Positions 1-9,631 are shown, numbered from the stretch's first letter. The stretch: DNA of 64,000 bases from UBA8337 sp937907245 (GCA_965219485.1 OZ244774.1:1674001-1738000), one strand, 5' to 3'. A program made the numbers and translations. Notes: generated by a model not told the origin, from the letters alone.

Positions 1-747
1 AAATCGGCCTGCCATCGAGGCTGGTTTGGCCATGGCCAAGAAGTTTTGGACGGGGAAACGCAAAGCCAAGGCGACGACAAAGAAGGGTTGAAAATAGGCC
101 GAGATTTGGCCACCGACCACCCGCAGGTGAAAGCCGGAATGGCGTTGCATGGCCCCAACCAATGGCCAAGCGAGGCCGCGGGTGGCGCCGCATTTAAGGC
201 GGCTATGCAGGCGATTTACCAAGACTGCGAAGCCCTCTCGCGTCAACTCATGCAGGCATTTGCCCTGTCGCTGGGTCTGCAAGCGTCGCATTTTGACCCT
301 TGGCTTCAGTTGCCGATGGCCACATTAGCGCCTTTACGATATCCGCCCATGCGCGAGGAGGATGTATTGGGCGCGGGCGCCCATACAGATTTTGGCTGTT
401 TAACCCTATTGTTGCAATGCGATGAAGCGGGCTTAGAAGTGCGGAGCCCCCATGGGGAATGGATGGCGATACCCGCCTCTCGGGAACATTTGGTGGTGAA
501 CATTGGCGATATGATGGCCCGTTGGACCAATGATAGATATGCGTCAACGCGGCACCGTGTGGTTAATCGCTCGGGCAAAACGCGCCACTCGATGGCCTAT
601 TTTTTCGACCCAGATGCCACGGCAGATTTATCCCCCCTCCCCAATTGCTTGCGGGAAGGCGAAGGGCGGCACTATGAAGATGCGACCGCCTTGGAACATT
701 TACTGATGAAGATTGAACAAAGTTTTGAATACCGGCAGGAGCGCTAA
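1..747 (+). CDS. 2-oxoglutarate/Fe(II) oxygenase of the isopenicillin N synthase family (5' partial)
   Basis: The reading frame is open from the first base of the window, so the true start lies upstream; a TTG at 46 is internal. About 248 codons are visible. The C-terminal catalytic half of the family is clear. An HTD motif puts iron ligands His at 382-384 and Asp at 388-390, the third ligand His is at 553-555, and Arg at 583-585 followed by HS matches the 2-oxoglutarate carboxylate site. The segment HGPNQWP before it is also typical. Members oxidise small molecules in the cytoplasm; the substrate cannot be told from sequence. The stop codon abuts the purU start with no gap, so the two are probably co-transcribed. 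Confidence 0.85.
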   Translation, partial: KSACHRGWFGHGQEVLDGETQSQGDDKEGLKIGRDLATDHPQVKAGMALHGPNQWPSEAAGGAAFKAAMQAIYQDCEALSRQLMQAFALSLGLQASHFDPWLQLPMATLAPLRYPPMREEDVLGAGAHTDFGCLTLLLQCDEAGLEVRSPHGEWMAIPASREHLVVNIGDMMARWTNDRYASTRHRVVNRSGKTRHSMAYFFDPDATADLSPLPNCLREGEGRHYEDATALEHLLMKIEQSFEYRQER

Positions 748-1587
748 ATGAAGTCTTTTATCTTGACCCTTTCGTGCCCAGACCGTCCCGGAATTGTGGC
801 CGCGATTACCCAAATTCTGGCGCAACAGGCTCTCAATATTGTCGAAAGCCAACAATATGGCGCCCCCGAGACTGGACAGTTTTTTATGCGTATCGGCTTT
901 GAAGGAGATACCACTTGCGAACACGTGCAAGACCTATTGGCTGACACAGCGTCTGAATTTGACATGAATTTACAAGTCGGCGATGCGACGGCGCGCCCGC
1001 GCGTTCTCATTTTACTGTCCAAATTCGACCATTGCTTGATTGATCTAATTTACCGCCAGCAAGTCGGCAGTTTGAAAATGCAGATTGCGGGGATTGCCTC
1101 TAACCACGAAACCGGCCGCCATTGGGCGCAGGATGCGGGGCTGGCTTATCACACGCTTGGAGGGCGGGACGCCAAACAAGATAATGAAGCCAAATTAGAC
1201 GCTTTGATTGCCGATGAGAAAATCGACCTAGTTATTCTTGCCCGCTACATGCAAGTGCTGACGCCCGACTTTGTAGCCCGCCATAGCGGACGTATCATCA
1301 ATATTCATCATAGCTTCCTCCCCAGTTTCAAAGGCGCAGAACCCTATAGTCAGGCGCACAAACGCGGCGTAAAAATCATCGGGGCGACGGCGCATTTTGT
1401 GACGGCAGATTTAGATGAAGGCCCAATTATCACCCAAGGCGTCGAGCCGGTGCGCCATGATATGGATGTTGCCAGCTTTATTGATGTGGGCCGCGATACG
1501 GAGCGACGCGCCCTAGCGCGTGCCGTTCGCTTGCTTACGGAACGACGGGTGTTTTTAAACGGCAATAAAACCGTAGTCTTCGAATAG
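748..1587 (+). CDS. purU: Formyltetrahydrofolate deformylase
   Basis: The enzyme hydrolyses 10-formyl-THF to THF and formate in the cytoplasm, balancing one-carbon pools. The 279-residue length is normal. Residues 1-80 form an ACT-like regulatory domain (start LSCPDRPGIVAAI), and residues 85-279 a formyltransferase-type hydrolase domain. The catalytic triad is visible as Asn185 and His187 in NIHHSFLP and Asp223 in DLDEGPII. The ATG follows directly on the stop of the upstream oxygenase. A hairpin just downstream ends the transcript before the convergent atp operon. The family is well defined and the call is firm. Confidence 0.95.
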   Translation: MKSFILTLSCPDRPGIVAAITQILAQQALNIVESQQYGAPETGQFFMRIGFEGDTTCEHVQDLLADTASEFDMNLQVGDATARPRVLILLSKFDHCLIDLIYRQQVGSLKMQIAGIASNHETGRHWAQDAGLAYHTLGGRDAKQDNEAKLDALIADEKIDLVILARYMQVLTPDFVARHSGRIINIHHSFLPSFKGAEPYSQAHKRGVKIIGATAHFVTADLDEGPIITQGVEPVRHDMDVASFIDVGRDTERRALARAVRLLTERRVFLNGNKTVVFE

Positions 1588-1591
1588 GCAT

Positions 1592-1628
1592 AAAAAAGGC
1601 GCCACTTCTTACGAAGCGCGCCAATTTT
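1592..1628. terminator. Bidirectional intrinsic terminator between purU and atpC
   Basis: The hairpin has arms GGCGC/GCGCC (1598-1602 and 1618-1622) and CTTC/GAAG with a TTAC loop. It is flanked by six A on the left and AATTTT on the right, so it has a U-tract in both directions. It sits between convergent genes. Confidence 0.8.
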
Positions 1629-1646
1629 AAATCCGGTCGCGAAAGG

Positions 1647-1922
1647 TTAAGCCTCTTGGGCCGCCCCTTCGCCAATGGTTTCGGCCAAGACGGTTACCCC
1701 TTGCGGCGTTACGTCGACAAAACCACCGTCGAGCGTGAACTCTTGGGTTTTGCCATCGTTTTCTATGACCAGAGTTCCGGCACGGATCATGGCCATAACT
1801 GGGCTGTGATTTGGCAGAACGCCGAAGTCACCTTCCGCACCCGGTATTTGAACACCGTCGACTCTTGCGGAAAACACCAGCTTTTCGGGGCTTACCAAGT
1901 CAAATTGTAGTTTATCGGCCAT
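1647..1922 (-). CDS. atpC: F1 ATP synthase epsilon subunit, short form without the C-terminal helices
   Basis: This is the central-stalk subunit linking gamma to the c-ring. The 91 residues cover the N-terminal beta-sandwich, including GAEGDFGVLPNHSP. The C-terminal helical hairpin of typical 130-140-residue bacterial epsilon is missing; the protein ends soon after the last strand (VTVLAETIGEG) with TAA. A terminator lies about 20 bp downstream, so the short form does not look like a simple frameshift into lost sequence. The C-terminal helices act as an ATPase brake in other bacteria, so this brake should be absent. It is the last gene of atpHAGDC, 24 bp after atpD. Confidence 0.93.
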   Translation of the reverse strand: MADKLQFDLVSPEKLVFSARVDGVQIPGAEGDFGVLPNHSPVMAMIRAGTLVIENDGKTQEFTLDGGFVDVTPQGVTVLAETIGEGAAQEA

Positions 1923-1946
1923 TGTATTTCCTAACCCGAAATCGCT

Positions 1947-3365
1947 TTAGGCGGCTTCCGCTGCCATGGCTTCTGCTTTGGCAATCGCATCTTCGATGGT
2001 ACCCACCATGTAGAAGGCAGCTTCTGGCAGGTGGTCATAATCGCCAGCGCACAAACCTTTAAAGCCTTTAATGGTATCGGCCAAATCGACCAGAATGCCG
2101 GGCGAGCCAGTGAAAATTTCGGCCACGTGGAACGGCTGAGACAAGAAACGCTCGATTTTACGCGCGCGGTTCACGACCAGCTTATCTTCTTCCGACAACT
2201 CGTCCATGCCCAGAATAGCAATAATATCTTGCAACGATTTGTAACGCTGCAGAATTTCTTGCACTTCGCGCGCCACGCCATAATGCTCATCGCCAACAAC
2301 GCGAGGCTCCAGAATACGGCTGGTTGAATCGAGCGGATCCACGGCAGGATAAATACCTTTTTCCGAGATCGCACGCGACAGAACCGTCGTCGCATCCAAG
2401 TGAGCAAACGAGGCGGCAGGTGCCGGATCGGTCAAATCATCGGCCGGCACGTAAATCGCTTGCACCGACGTAATCGAGCCTTTGTTGGTTGTGGTAATGC
2501 GCTCTTGCAACTGACCCATGTCGGTCGCCAGAGTTGGCTGATAGCCCACAGCAGAAGGAATACGACCCAAGAGAGCCGACACTTCTGAGCCCGCTTGCGT
2601 AAAGCGGAAAATATTATCGACGAAGAATAATACGTCCTGGCCTTCATCGCGGAAGTTCTCCGCAACCGTCAGACCGGTCAAAGCCACACGGGCACGCGCT
2701 CCGGGAGGCTCGTTCATTTGGCCATAAACCAGCGCACATTTGGAACCAGCACCGCCTTTTTCGACGTTCACGCCACTTTCAATCATTTCCCAGTAAAGGT
2801 CATTACCTTCGCGGGTACGCTCGCCCACACCGGCGAATACCGAGTAGCCACCGTGCGCTTTAGCCACGTTGTTAATCAATTCCATAATCAAAACGGTTTT
2901 ACCCACGCCCGCACCACCGAAGAGGCCAATTTTACCGCCCTTCGCGTAAGGGGCCAGCAGATCTACCACTTTAATACCAGTTACCAGCAATTCGCTTTCG
3001 GTGGACTGCTCAACAAACTCAGGCGCTTCTTGGTGAATGCCGCGGGTTTGGGTTGCGTCTACCGGGCCTGCTTCATCTACCGGCTCGCCGATAACATTGA
3101 TGATGCGTCCCAAAGTGGCTTCGCCTACGGGAACGGTAATCGCCGTGCCTGTGTCGGTGACGGCTTGGCCGCGCACACAACCTTCTGTGCTATCCATCGC
3201 GATGGTACGAACCGTACGCTCGCCCAAATGCTGGGCAACTTCCAAAACCAAGCGGTTGCCGTTATTATCGGTTTCCAGCGCGTTTAGAATTTGCGGCAAT
3301 TCGCCGTCAAATTGTACGTCTACTACAGCGCCAATTACTTGGCTGATTTTACCTGTTGAAGCCAT
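1947..3365 (-). CDS. atpD: F1 ATP synthase beta subunit
   Basis: The catalytic nucleotide-binding subunit makes ATP from ADP and phosphate at the membrane-bound F1 head. Its 472 residues are full length. Walker A GGAGVGKT is at 150-157 and the catalytic Glu182 is in GERTREGNDL. The DELSEEDK-type helix-turn-helix region, which meets the gamma shaft, is present near residue 390 as GMDELSEEDK. It is the fourth gene of atpHAGDC, between atpG and atpC. No odd features were seen. Confidence 0.98.
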   Translation of the reverse strand: MASTGKISQVIGAVVDVQFDGELPQILNALETDNNGNRLVLEVAQHLGERTVRTIAMDSTEGCVRGQAVTDTGTAITVPVGEATLGRIINVIGEPVDEAGPVDATQTRGIHQEAPEFVEQSTESELLVTGIKVVDLLAPYAKGGKIGLFGGAGVGKTVLIMELINNVAKAHGGYSVFAGVGERTREGNDLYWEMIESGVNVEKGGAGSKCALVYGQMNEPPGARARVALTGLTVAENFRDEGQDVLFFVDNIFRFTQAGSEVSALLGRIPSAVGYQPTLATDMGQLQERITTTNKGSITSVQAIYVPADDLTDPAPAASFAHLDATTVLSRAISEKGIYPAVDPLDSTSRILEPRVVGDEHYGVAREVQEILQRYKSLQDIIAILGMDELSEEDKLVVNRARKIERFLSQPFHVAEIFTGSPGILVDLADTIKGFKGLCAGDYDHLPEAAFYMVGTIEDAIAKAEAMAAEAA

Positions 3366-3418
3366 AATTTTGTCCTCGTGCTCTTTCTATCTCGATAGCG
3401 CTTTTGGCGCTGACGTCT

Positions 3419-4309
3419 TTAAAGCGCTTCTGCGCCGGAAATAATCTCAATCAATTCTTTGGTAATTTGGGCCTGACGCGATCGGTTGTAAGTAATGCTT
3501 AGGCTGTCAATCATCTCGCCTGCATTGCGGGTCGCATTGTCCATCGCGCTCATCCGAGCGCCTTGTTCACTGGCTGCGTTTTCTAGCAGAGCCCGCAAAA
3601 CCTGTACGGTAATGTTGCGCGGCAAAAGCGCATCCAGAATTTCATTTTCTTCTGGCTCATAATCATAGGCCGCACCTTGCAACGCCCCTGCCAAATCATC
3701 GGCTTCCGACGTTTCAATATTGGCAGGAATAATTTGCAAACCAGTTGGAATTTGGCTGATAACATTCTCGAAGCGCGAGAAATATAGCGTGCAAATATCG
3801 AATTTATCAGCCTCAAAATCAGCCAATACTTGTTCCGCCACATGATGCGCTTGCTCGAAACCAATGCTTTTCAAACCTTGGTAGGTAATCGGCTCCAGCA
3901 ATTCTTTCTCAAACGTACGCTTCAGCGCATCATGGCCTTTACGACCCACGCATAGAATTTGTACTTGCTTGCCCTCGTCCATAAGACGTTTGGCGTCGGC
4001 GCGAGCCAGACGCGAAATCGACGAATTAAAACCGCCACAAAGCCCCCGCTCGGCGGTGGCAACAATTAGCAAATGACGTTGGTCTTTGCCCGTGCCGGCC
4101 AAAAGCCGCGGTGCGCTGGTGGTATCGGTAATGCCGGCTGCCAAATTAGCCAACACCGCGCCCATACGATCGGCATAGGGGCGGGCTGCTTCAGCCGCTT
4201 CTTGAGCCCGACGCAATTTAGATGCCGCCACCATTTGCATGGCGCGCGTAATCTTCTGCGTGGCTTGCACGCTTGCAATTCGGTTACGAAGCTCTTTCAA
4301 AGATGCCAT
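3419..4309 (-). CDS. atpG: F1 ATP synthase gamma subunit
   Basis: The rotating shaft of F1. At 296 residues it has the usual length. The N-terminal helix (MASLKELRNRIASVQATQKITRAMQMVAASKLRRA start region) and the C-terminal helix (MDNATRNAGEMI) that form the coiled-coil are both recognisable, as is the family signature near RSRQAQITKELIEI at the end. It lies between atpA and atpD in the operon with short gaps (28 and 53 bp). Confidence 0.97.
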   Translation of the reverse strand: MASLKELRNRIASVQATQKITRAMQMVAASKLRRAQEAAEAARPYADRMGAVLANLAAGITDTTSAPRLLAGTGKDQRHLLIVATAERGLCGGFNSSISRLARADAKRLMDEGKQVQILCVGRKGHDALKRTFEKELLEPITYQGLKSIGFEQAHHVAEQVLADFEADKFDICTLYFSRFENVISQIPTGLQIIPANIETSEADDLAGALQGAAYDYEPEENEILDALLPRNITVQVLRALLENAASEQGARMSAMDNATRNAGEMIDSLSITYNRSRQAQITKELIEIISGAEAL

Positions 4310-4337
4310 TTATCGGCCCTCTTGCTCAATCAAACGG

Positions 4338-5867
4338 TTACGCGAAACTCGCAGCATATTCGTCCACGACTTTTTTCAAGGCCGCTTCGGTTGTGTCCGA
4401 CAAGGCTTTCTCGGCGCGAACACTGTCCAAGATAGCGCTATGGCTATTGTGAACCAGCTGCAGAAGACCACTTTCAAAAGCGCCAACTTGCGACGTTTCA
4501 ATCGCATCAAGATAGCCGTTCACACCGGCGTAAATAACCACAACTTGCTCTTCCACTTTCAGGGGCGAGAATTGCGCTTGTTTCAATAGCTCGGTGAGGC
4601 GTTCACCACGGCGCAGCAATTGCTGGGTCGAGGCATCCAAATCGGAACCAAACTGAGCAAAGGCAGCCATTTCACGATATTGCGCCAGCTCACCCTTAAT
4701 TTTACCCGCAACCTGCTTCATCGCTTTAATTTGCGCCGAAGAGCCCACACGAGACACCGACAGACCCACGTTTACCGCAGGACGAATGCCTTGGTAGAAC
4801 AAGTCTGTTTCTAGGAAGATCTGACCATCGGTAATCGAGATTACATTGGTTGGAATATAAGCGGATACGTCATTGGCTTGCGTTTCAATGATTGGCAGAG
4901 CCGTCATCGAACCACTACCCGAATCTTCGTTCAATTTCGCAGCGCGCTCGAGCAAACGAGAGTGCAAGAAGAACACATCCCCAGGATAAGCTTCGCGGCC
5001 CGGTGGACGACGCAGCAATAGAGACATTTGACGATAGGCCACAGCCTGTTTCGACAAGTCATCGTAAGTAATGAGAGCGTGCATGCCATTGTCGCGGAAA
5101 TATTCCGCCATGGTGCAACCCGCAAACGGAGCCAAGAACTGCATAGGCGCCGCTTCCGAAGCGGTCGCGGCCACAACGATGGAATATTTCATCGCATCGT
5201 TTTCTTCCAGTGTTTTCACAATCTGCGCCACAGTCGAACGCTTCTGGCCAATAGCGACATAAACACAATAAAGTTTTGCGCTTTCGTCATCGCCTTCATT
5301 GGCTGCTTTTTGGTTCAAAATCGCATCAATCGCAATCGCTGTCTTCCCAGTTTGGCGGTCACCAATAATCAGCTCGCGCTGGCCACGACCAACAGGAATA
5401 AGCGCATCCACAGCCTTGAGGCCGGTTTGCATTGGCTCATGCACAGATTTACGCGGGATAATGCCCGGCGCCTTCACGTCCACTTTCATGTGCGCTTCAG
5501 CTTCAATCGGGCCTTTGCCGTCTAGCGGGTTACCGAGCGCATCAACGACGCGGCCTAACAAGCCTTTACCAACGGGAACAGACACAATATCGCCGGTCCG
5601 TTTTACCGTATCGCCTTCGCGAATATTCCGGTCAGAGCCAAAAATCACAGCGCCCACATTATCTTCTTCAAGATTAAGGGCCATGCCGCGAATGCCGCCT
5701 GGGAATTCCACCATTTCACCAGCCTGAACATTGTCTAGGCCGTAAATACGAGCAATACCGTCCCCTACGGACAGAACTTGGCCAATTTCGGAGACCTCCG
5801 ATTTTTGGTCAAAGCCTTTAATTTGCTCTTTTAGGATGGAAGAAATTTCCGATGCTTTAATGTCCAT
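4338..5867 (-). CDS. atpA: F1 ATP synthase alpha subunit
   Basis: The non-catalytic nucleotide-binding subunit of F1. Its 509 residues are full length. The P-loop GDRQTGKT is at 169-176, and the SVSRVGSSAQ segment near residue 370 carries the arginine finger that completes the beta catalytic site. It is the second gene of atpHAGDC, 26 bp after atpH. The F0 genes are not in the window, as is common in Alphaproteobacteria, where F0 and F1 operons are separate. Confidence 0.98.
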   Translation of the reverse strand: MDIKASEISSILKEQIKGFDQKSEVSEIGQVLSVGDGIARIYGLDNVQAGEMVEFPGGIRGMALNLEEDNVGAVIFGSDRNIREGDTVKRTGDIVSVPVGKGLLGRVVDALGNPLDGKGPIEAEAHMKVDVKAPGIIPRKSVHEPMQTGLKAVDALIPVGRGQRELIIGDRQTGKTAIAIDAILNQKAANEGDDESAKLYCVYVAIGQKRSTVAQIVKTLEENDAMKYSIVVAATASEAAPMQFLAPFAGCTMAEYFRDNGMHALITYDDLSKQAVAYRQMSLLLRRPPGREAYPGDVFFLHSRLLERAAKLNEDSGSGSMTALPIIETQANDVSAYIPTNVISITDGQIFLETDLFYQGIRPAVNVGLSVSRVGSSAQIKAMKQVAGKIKGELAQYREMAAFAQFGSDLDASTQQLLRRGERLTELLKQAQFSPLKVEEQVVVIYAGVNGYLDAIETSQVGAFESGLLQLVHNSHSAILDSVRAEKALSDTTEAALKKVVDEYAASFA

Positions 5868-5893
5868 CAGTGTGCCTCACTTTAAAGTGCCGC

Positions 5894-6457
5894 TCAGCCT
5901 TCGCTGAGAGCGGTTTTTAGAGAATTCAATTTAGTCCGCAGCGAGCCGTCAATCATACGACTGCCAATTTTAACAACCATGCCACCCAAAAGGGCCGCAT
6001 CCGTCTCAGCTTCGATATTAACCGTCTTGCCCGAAGCCTTATTAAGTTCGCTTTTCAGCGTTTTAATTTGTGCCGCGGTCAAATCGCGGGCGGCCGTCAC
6101 ATAAGCGGTAATCTCATCACGAGATAGCTCAGACAGCGCATTAAACTGGCTTGCCATATCGACCAGCGCAAAGGCGCGGCGTTTGGAAACCACAAGAGAC
6201 GCAAAATTTTTCAGCAAGTCATGGGCGCCAGCTTTATCGAGCACGGCAGACAGCGCGGCGGCCTGTTCGGCGGCGCTAATGACGGGGCTTTTAATCAGTT
6301 TTTGGAGGCTCTCATTGTCTTGAATTAAAGCTTTCAACGCCGCTACATCGCCAGCCACAATTTTGGCTTGCGCGGCGGGTAGCTCTTGGGTCAATTCGAA
6401 TAGCGCTACGGCGTAACGCCCGGCCAAACCCCCAATTACACTTTCGTCAGCAGACAA
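5894..6457 (-). CDS. atpH: F1 ATP synthase delta subunit
   Basis: The peripheral-stalk subunit on top of F1 (OSCP homologue). Its 187 residues match the family. The N-terminal six-helix domain starts at LAGRYAVALFEL, and the C-terminal motif GGMVVKIGSRMIDGSLRTKL is typical. The best start is TTG at 6457: the frame is closed upstream by a TAA, with only CTG or TTG available between, and the two nearby ATGs are in other frames. A weak GGGA precedes it. It is the first gene of atpHAGDC, so the operon promoter should lie in the 215 bp between it and priA. Confidence 0.93.
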   Translation of the reverse strand: MSADESVIGGLAGRYAVALFELTQELPAAQAKIVAGDVAALKALIQDNESLQKLIKSPVISAAEQAAALSAVLDKAGAHDLLKNFASLVVSKRRAFALVDMASQFNALSELSRDEITAYVTAARDLTAAQIKTLKSELNKASGKTVNIEAETDAALLGGMVVKIGSRMIDGSLRTKLNSLKTALSEG

Positions 6458-6537
6458 CAGATTATCCCATTCATGTTAGCGGCGGTTAAGGACACGTAAA
6501 ACCGGACGCGAAAAATAAATCCAAAAGAGCGATTTAT

Positions 6538-6562
6538 GACGGAAATTAAGTGCCTTTCCGTC
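6538..6562. repeat. 8-bp inverted repeat between priA and atpH
   Basis: Perfect arms GACGGAAA (6538-6545) and TTTCCGTC (6555-6562) with a 9-base spacer, 81 bp upstream of the atpH start. No U-tract follows on either strand, so it is not a canonical terminator. It could be an operator or an RNA hairpin in the atp leader; neither is shown by sequence alone. Confidence 0.5.
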
Positions 6563-6672
6563 CAATCTGGCTGTTGAGATATCACGTCAGACCAGCGCTG
6601 GCAACACCCCATTTACGCCTTCTTGTCCATGGTTTCGCGGCCCTGCCACACAAGCGCCCCAAACCGCCGCTC

Positions 6673-8856
6673 CTACAAGAAGCTATAGGGGTCAATATCG
6701 ATGGAAAGCCGCACAGATCCTCGGGTTTTTATGGGCGCCAGCCATTGGCCAATATAGGCCTGCATAGGGGCATTTTTGGGACCTTTAAGCAAAAACCGAA
6801 AGCGATAGCGATTGCGGATGCGCGCAATTGGCGCTGGCGCCGGCCCCAACACCCGAATATCGCCATGAATTGGCATTTTGCTCGCCAAATCTCGCACAAA
6901 TGCCAAGGCTTCATTCGGGTCGGTGGCTGAGATAATCAGCGCGGCTAAGCGTCCGTATGGCGGCATTCCAGCAATTTCACGCGACAAAACTTCGCGGGTG
7001 AAAAACCCATCTCGGTCTCCCGCCGCCAACGCTTGCAACACCGGATGCTCGGGCATATGGGTTTGCAACATAGCGAAACCCTCAGCCTCGGCCGAGCGAC
7101 CCGAGCGGCCTGCCACTTGGCTTAGCAATTGATAGGTACGCTCCGCCGCGCGCAAATCTCCATTGCCGAGCCCAAGGTCGGCATCCACGACGCCGACAAA
7201 ACTAAGCTTGGGAAAATGGTGACCTTTGGCAACAATTTGCGTGCCGACAATAATATCTGCCTCCCCCGCAGCAATCTGCTGGATGGTGTCGCGCAAGGCC
7301 TGCGTGCCACCTGCCATGTCTGACGATAAAATTACGGTACGAGCTTCCGGGAAATGGGAGATGATTTCTTCCGTAATCCGCTCGACGCCCGGGCCACAGG
7401 CGGCCAATTTATCCGGTTCGTTACATTGTGTGCAGACCTCTGGCACCGGCTCGAGATGGCCACAATGATGGCACTGCAATTGCTTGCGGAAGCGGTGTTC
7501 CACCATCCAAGAATCGCAATCGGGGCAAGCGTAGCGGTGGCCGCAACCGCGACACAGCGTTAAGGGCGCATAGCCGCGACGGTTTAAAAACAATAGGGCT
7601 TGCTCGCCGCGCTCCAAGGCAGCGCCAACGCTGGCCAGCATTTCAGGCACCATCCAAGCGCCGCGCGGCGGCGGGCTGGCGCGCATATCGACCAATTGCA
7701 TTTTCGGCATGGACGCGCCGCCATGACGCGAGGCTAATTTATGAATCTCATAACGCCCCTCGCGCCCGTTAACATAGCTCTCCAAAGACGGCGTCGCTGA
7801 TGACAAAATGACGGGGCACGAAGCGAGCCGCGCGCGCACTACGGACATATCGCGGGCGTTATAAATCACCCCGTCTTCTTGCTTGAAACCGCCGTCGTGT
7901 TCTTCATCGACAATGATGACGCCCAAATCTTGCCACGGCAAAAACAAAGCCGAGCGCGCGCCAACCAGAACTTGCACACGGCCCTCAGATATCTCGCGCC
8001 ACGTGCGGCGCCGCTCACTGGGCCCAAGCCCCGAGTGCCATAGGGCAGGCGCGCAGCCAAAGCGCGTTTCAAAACGCTCCAAGAACTGCGTCGTCAACGA
8101 TATTTCAGGCAGCAAAATCAGCGCCTGCCGGTTTTCTCGCAAGGCTTGCGCAATCGCCTCGAAATAAACTTCAGTTTTGCCAGAGCCAGTAACGCCGTCT
8201 AGCAAATGCGTCGTAAAGCTGCGCTCGCCCACGGCCGCGCTTAAATCTCGCGTAACGATTTTTTGGTCGCCGGAGAAGCTGCGGGTCAAATGGTCGGGTT
8301 CGGGCTGGGCAAACGCTTTATGACCGGGCAGGTTATAGCTCTGCAAAAACCCGCCCTCAAAAAGCCCTTTGATAACCGAGGCGCTGACTTTGGCTTCGCG
8401 CGCCAAATCAGGGCTGGTAAGGCCCACGCCCTGGGGCAGCTCGGCCAAGGCTTCGAACACGCGGGTGCGCGCAGGCGTCATTTTATCGGGTCGTTGCGCA
8501 CTGGCACGATAAGCCAGTAAAGGCTTAGCTGGCTCAAACGCTGTGGGCACGCGCATCACTTGGCGCAACACCGAGCCCGGCGACGACATGACATAAGCGG
8601 CCACCCAATCGACGAATTCGCGCAATTGCTCAGACAAGGCAGGCACGTCGAGATGTTCGACAATGGATTTTATTTTTTTCGGCTCGATATCGCCCTTGCC
8701 GAGAGTTCTTGGTGCCTGCCAAACCACTCCATTGACTCGGCGCGGCCCCAAAGGCACGCGCACGAAATCTCCAACCTGCACATCCATATCTGGCGGCACG
8801 GCGTAATCGTAAGGCCCGGGCAGGCCAAGGGGAATCAGCACGGAAACAATTTGCAT
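6673..8856 (-). CDS. priA: Primosomal replication restart helicase PriA
   Basis: The 3'-5' helicase reloads the replisome at stalled forks. The chosen start MQIVSVLIPLGLPGPYDY gives 727 residues, the normal length. The frame is open for 152 more codons upstream, but that part is only the antisense of the transaldolase gene. Walker A GVTGSGKT is at 221-228 and DEEH box 317-320. The zinc-binding cysteine pairs are C435/C438, C444/C447, C462/C465 and C475/C478, inserted between the helicase lobes. It is divergent from the transaldolase-like gene. The family is unmistakable. Confidence 0.96.
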   Translation of the reverse strand: MQIVSVLIPLGLPGPYDYAVPPDMDVQVGDFVRVPLGPRRVNGVVWQAPRTLGKGDIEPKKIKSIVEHLDVPALSEQLREFVDWVAAYVMSSPGSVLRQVMRVPTAFEPAKPLLAYRASAQRPDKMTPARTRVFEALAELPQGVGLTSPDLAREAKVSASVIKGLFEGGFLQSYNLPGHKAFAQPEPDHLTRSFSGDQKIVTRDLSAAVGERSFTTHLLDGVTGSGKTEVYFEAIAQALRENRQALILLPEISLTTQFLERFETRFGCAPALWHSGLGPSERRRTWREISEGRVQVLVGARSALFLPWQDLGVIIVDEEHDGGFKQEDGVIYNARDMSVVRARLASCPVILSSATPSLESYVNGREGRYEIHKLASRHGGASMPKMQLVDMRASPPPRGAWMVPEMLASVGAALERGEQALLFLNRRGYAPLTLCRGCGHRYACPDCDSWMVEHRFRKQLQCHHCGHLEPVPEVCTQCNEPDKLAACGPGVERITEEIISHFPEARTVILSSDMAGGTQALRDTIQQIAAGEADIIVGTQIVAKGHHFPKLSFVGVVDADLGLGNGDLRAAERTYQLLSQVAGRSGRSAEAEGFAMLQTHMPEHPVLQALAAGDRDGFFTREVLSREIAGMPPYGRLAALIISATDPNEALAFVRDLASKMPIHGDIRVLGPAPAPIARIRNRYRFRFLLKGPKNAPMQAYIGQWLAPIKTRGSVRLSIDIDPYSFL

Positions 8857-8974
8857 GGGCGCAGTTTCTAACAACGGTTGGGAAATGGCAAGCGGGGCAA
8901 AATACCCGACACCGAACCCCCTTGCCGAATGAGGAGCAGTGGTGCATTTTATAAACCAGATACAGGAGAGCCAA

Positions 8975-9631
8975 ATGCAGTTTTTTGTCGATAGCGCCGA
9001 TTTACAGGCCATTAAAGACCTAGCCGACACGGGCATGGTAGACGGAGTAACCACCAATCCATCGCTGGTGGCAAAATCTGGACAAGATTTCAAAACGCTG
9101 ATCGCGCAGATTTGCGACTTAGTGCCTGGCCCCGTATCCGCCGAAGTGACCGCGCTGGACGCCGACGCCATGCTGAAAGAAGCGGACGAGCTGCTGGCCA
9201 TTGCTGAGAATGTTTGCATCAAAGTACCGCTGACCTGGGACGGGCTAAAAGCCACTCGCACGCTGGCTGACCGTGGCAAAAAAGTAAATGTCACCCTTTG
9301 TTTTTCAGCCAATCAAGCGCTGCTGGCCGCCAAAGCGGGCGCCGCCTATATTTCGCCTTTTGTCGGCCGCCTCGATGATATTGGTGCCGATGGCATGGGG
9401 CTGATAGCCGACATTCGCCAGATTTATGACAATTACCCCGACCTTGAAACCGAGATTCTTGTGGCCTCCGTTCGCAGCCCAGAGCATATGCGCGCCGCCG
9501 CCCTTATCGGGGCCGATGTGGCAACGCTGCCGCCAGAGGTTTTGCGCTCGCTCATCGCCCATCCCCTCACCGATAAAGGGCTGGACGCGTTTTTGGCGGA
9601 TTGGAAAAAAACAGGCCAATCGATTGCCTAA
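8975..9631 (+). CDS. fsa: Transaldolase-like fructose-6-phosphate aldolase family protein
   Basis: A small (218-residue) transaldolase/FSA-family enzyme that makes or breaks C-C bonds of sugar phosphates through a lysine Schiff base. The start MQFFVDSAD is preceded by AGGAG at good spacing and matches family N-termini; an upstream GTG in frame is less likely. Catalytic Lys83 lies in CIKVPLTWDG. TTNPS (27-31) and the NVTLCFS strand are conserved. Short members act as transaldolase or as fructose-6-phosphate aldolase, and the sequence alone does not decide which. xerC follows 18 bp downstream. Confidence 0.88.
   Translation: MQFFVDSADLQAIKDLADTGMVDGVTTNPSLVAKSGQDFKTLIAQICDLVPGPVSAEVTALDADAMLKEADELLAIAENVCIKVPLTWDGLKATRTLADRGKKVNVTLCFSANQALLAAKAGAAYISPFVGRLDDIGADGMGLIADIRQIYDNYPDLETEILVASVRSPEHMRAAALIGADVATLPPEVLRSLIAHPLTDKGLDAFLADWKKTGQSIA

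Noticed and set aside
8857..9312. Upstream extension of the priA reading frame by 152 codons
   Set aside because: The extension is Ser/Ala-rich antisense of the transaldolase-like gene. The PriA family start MQIVSVLIP lies at 8856.
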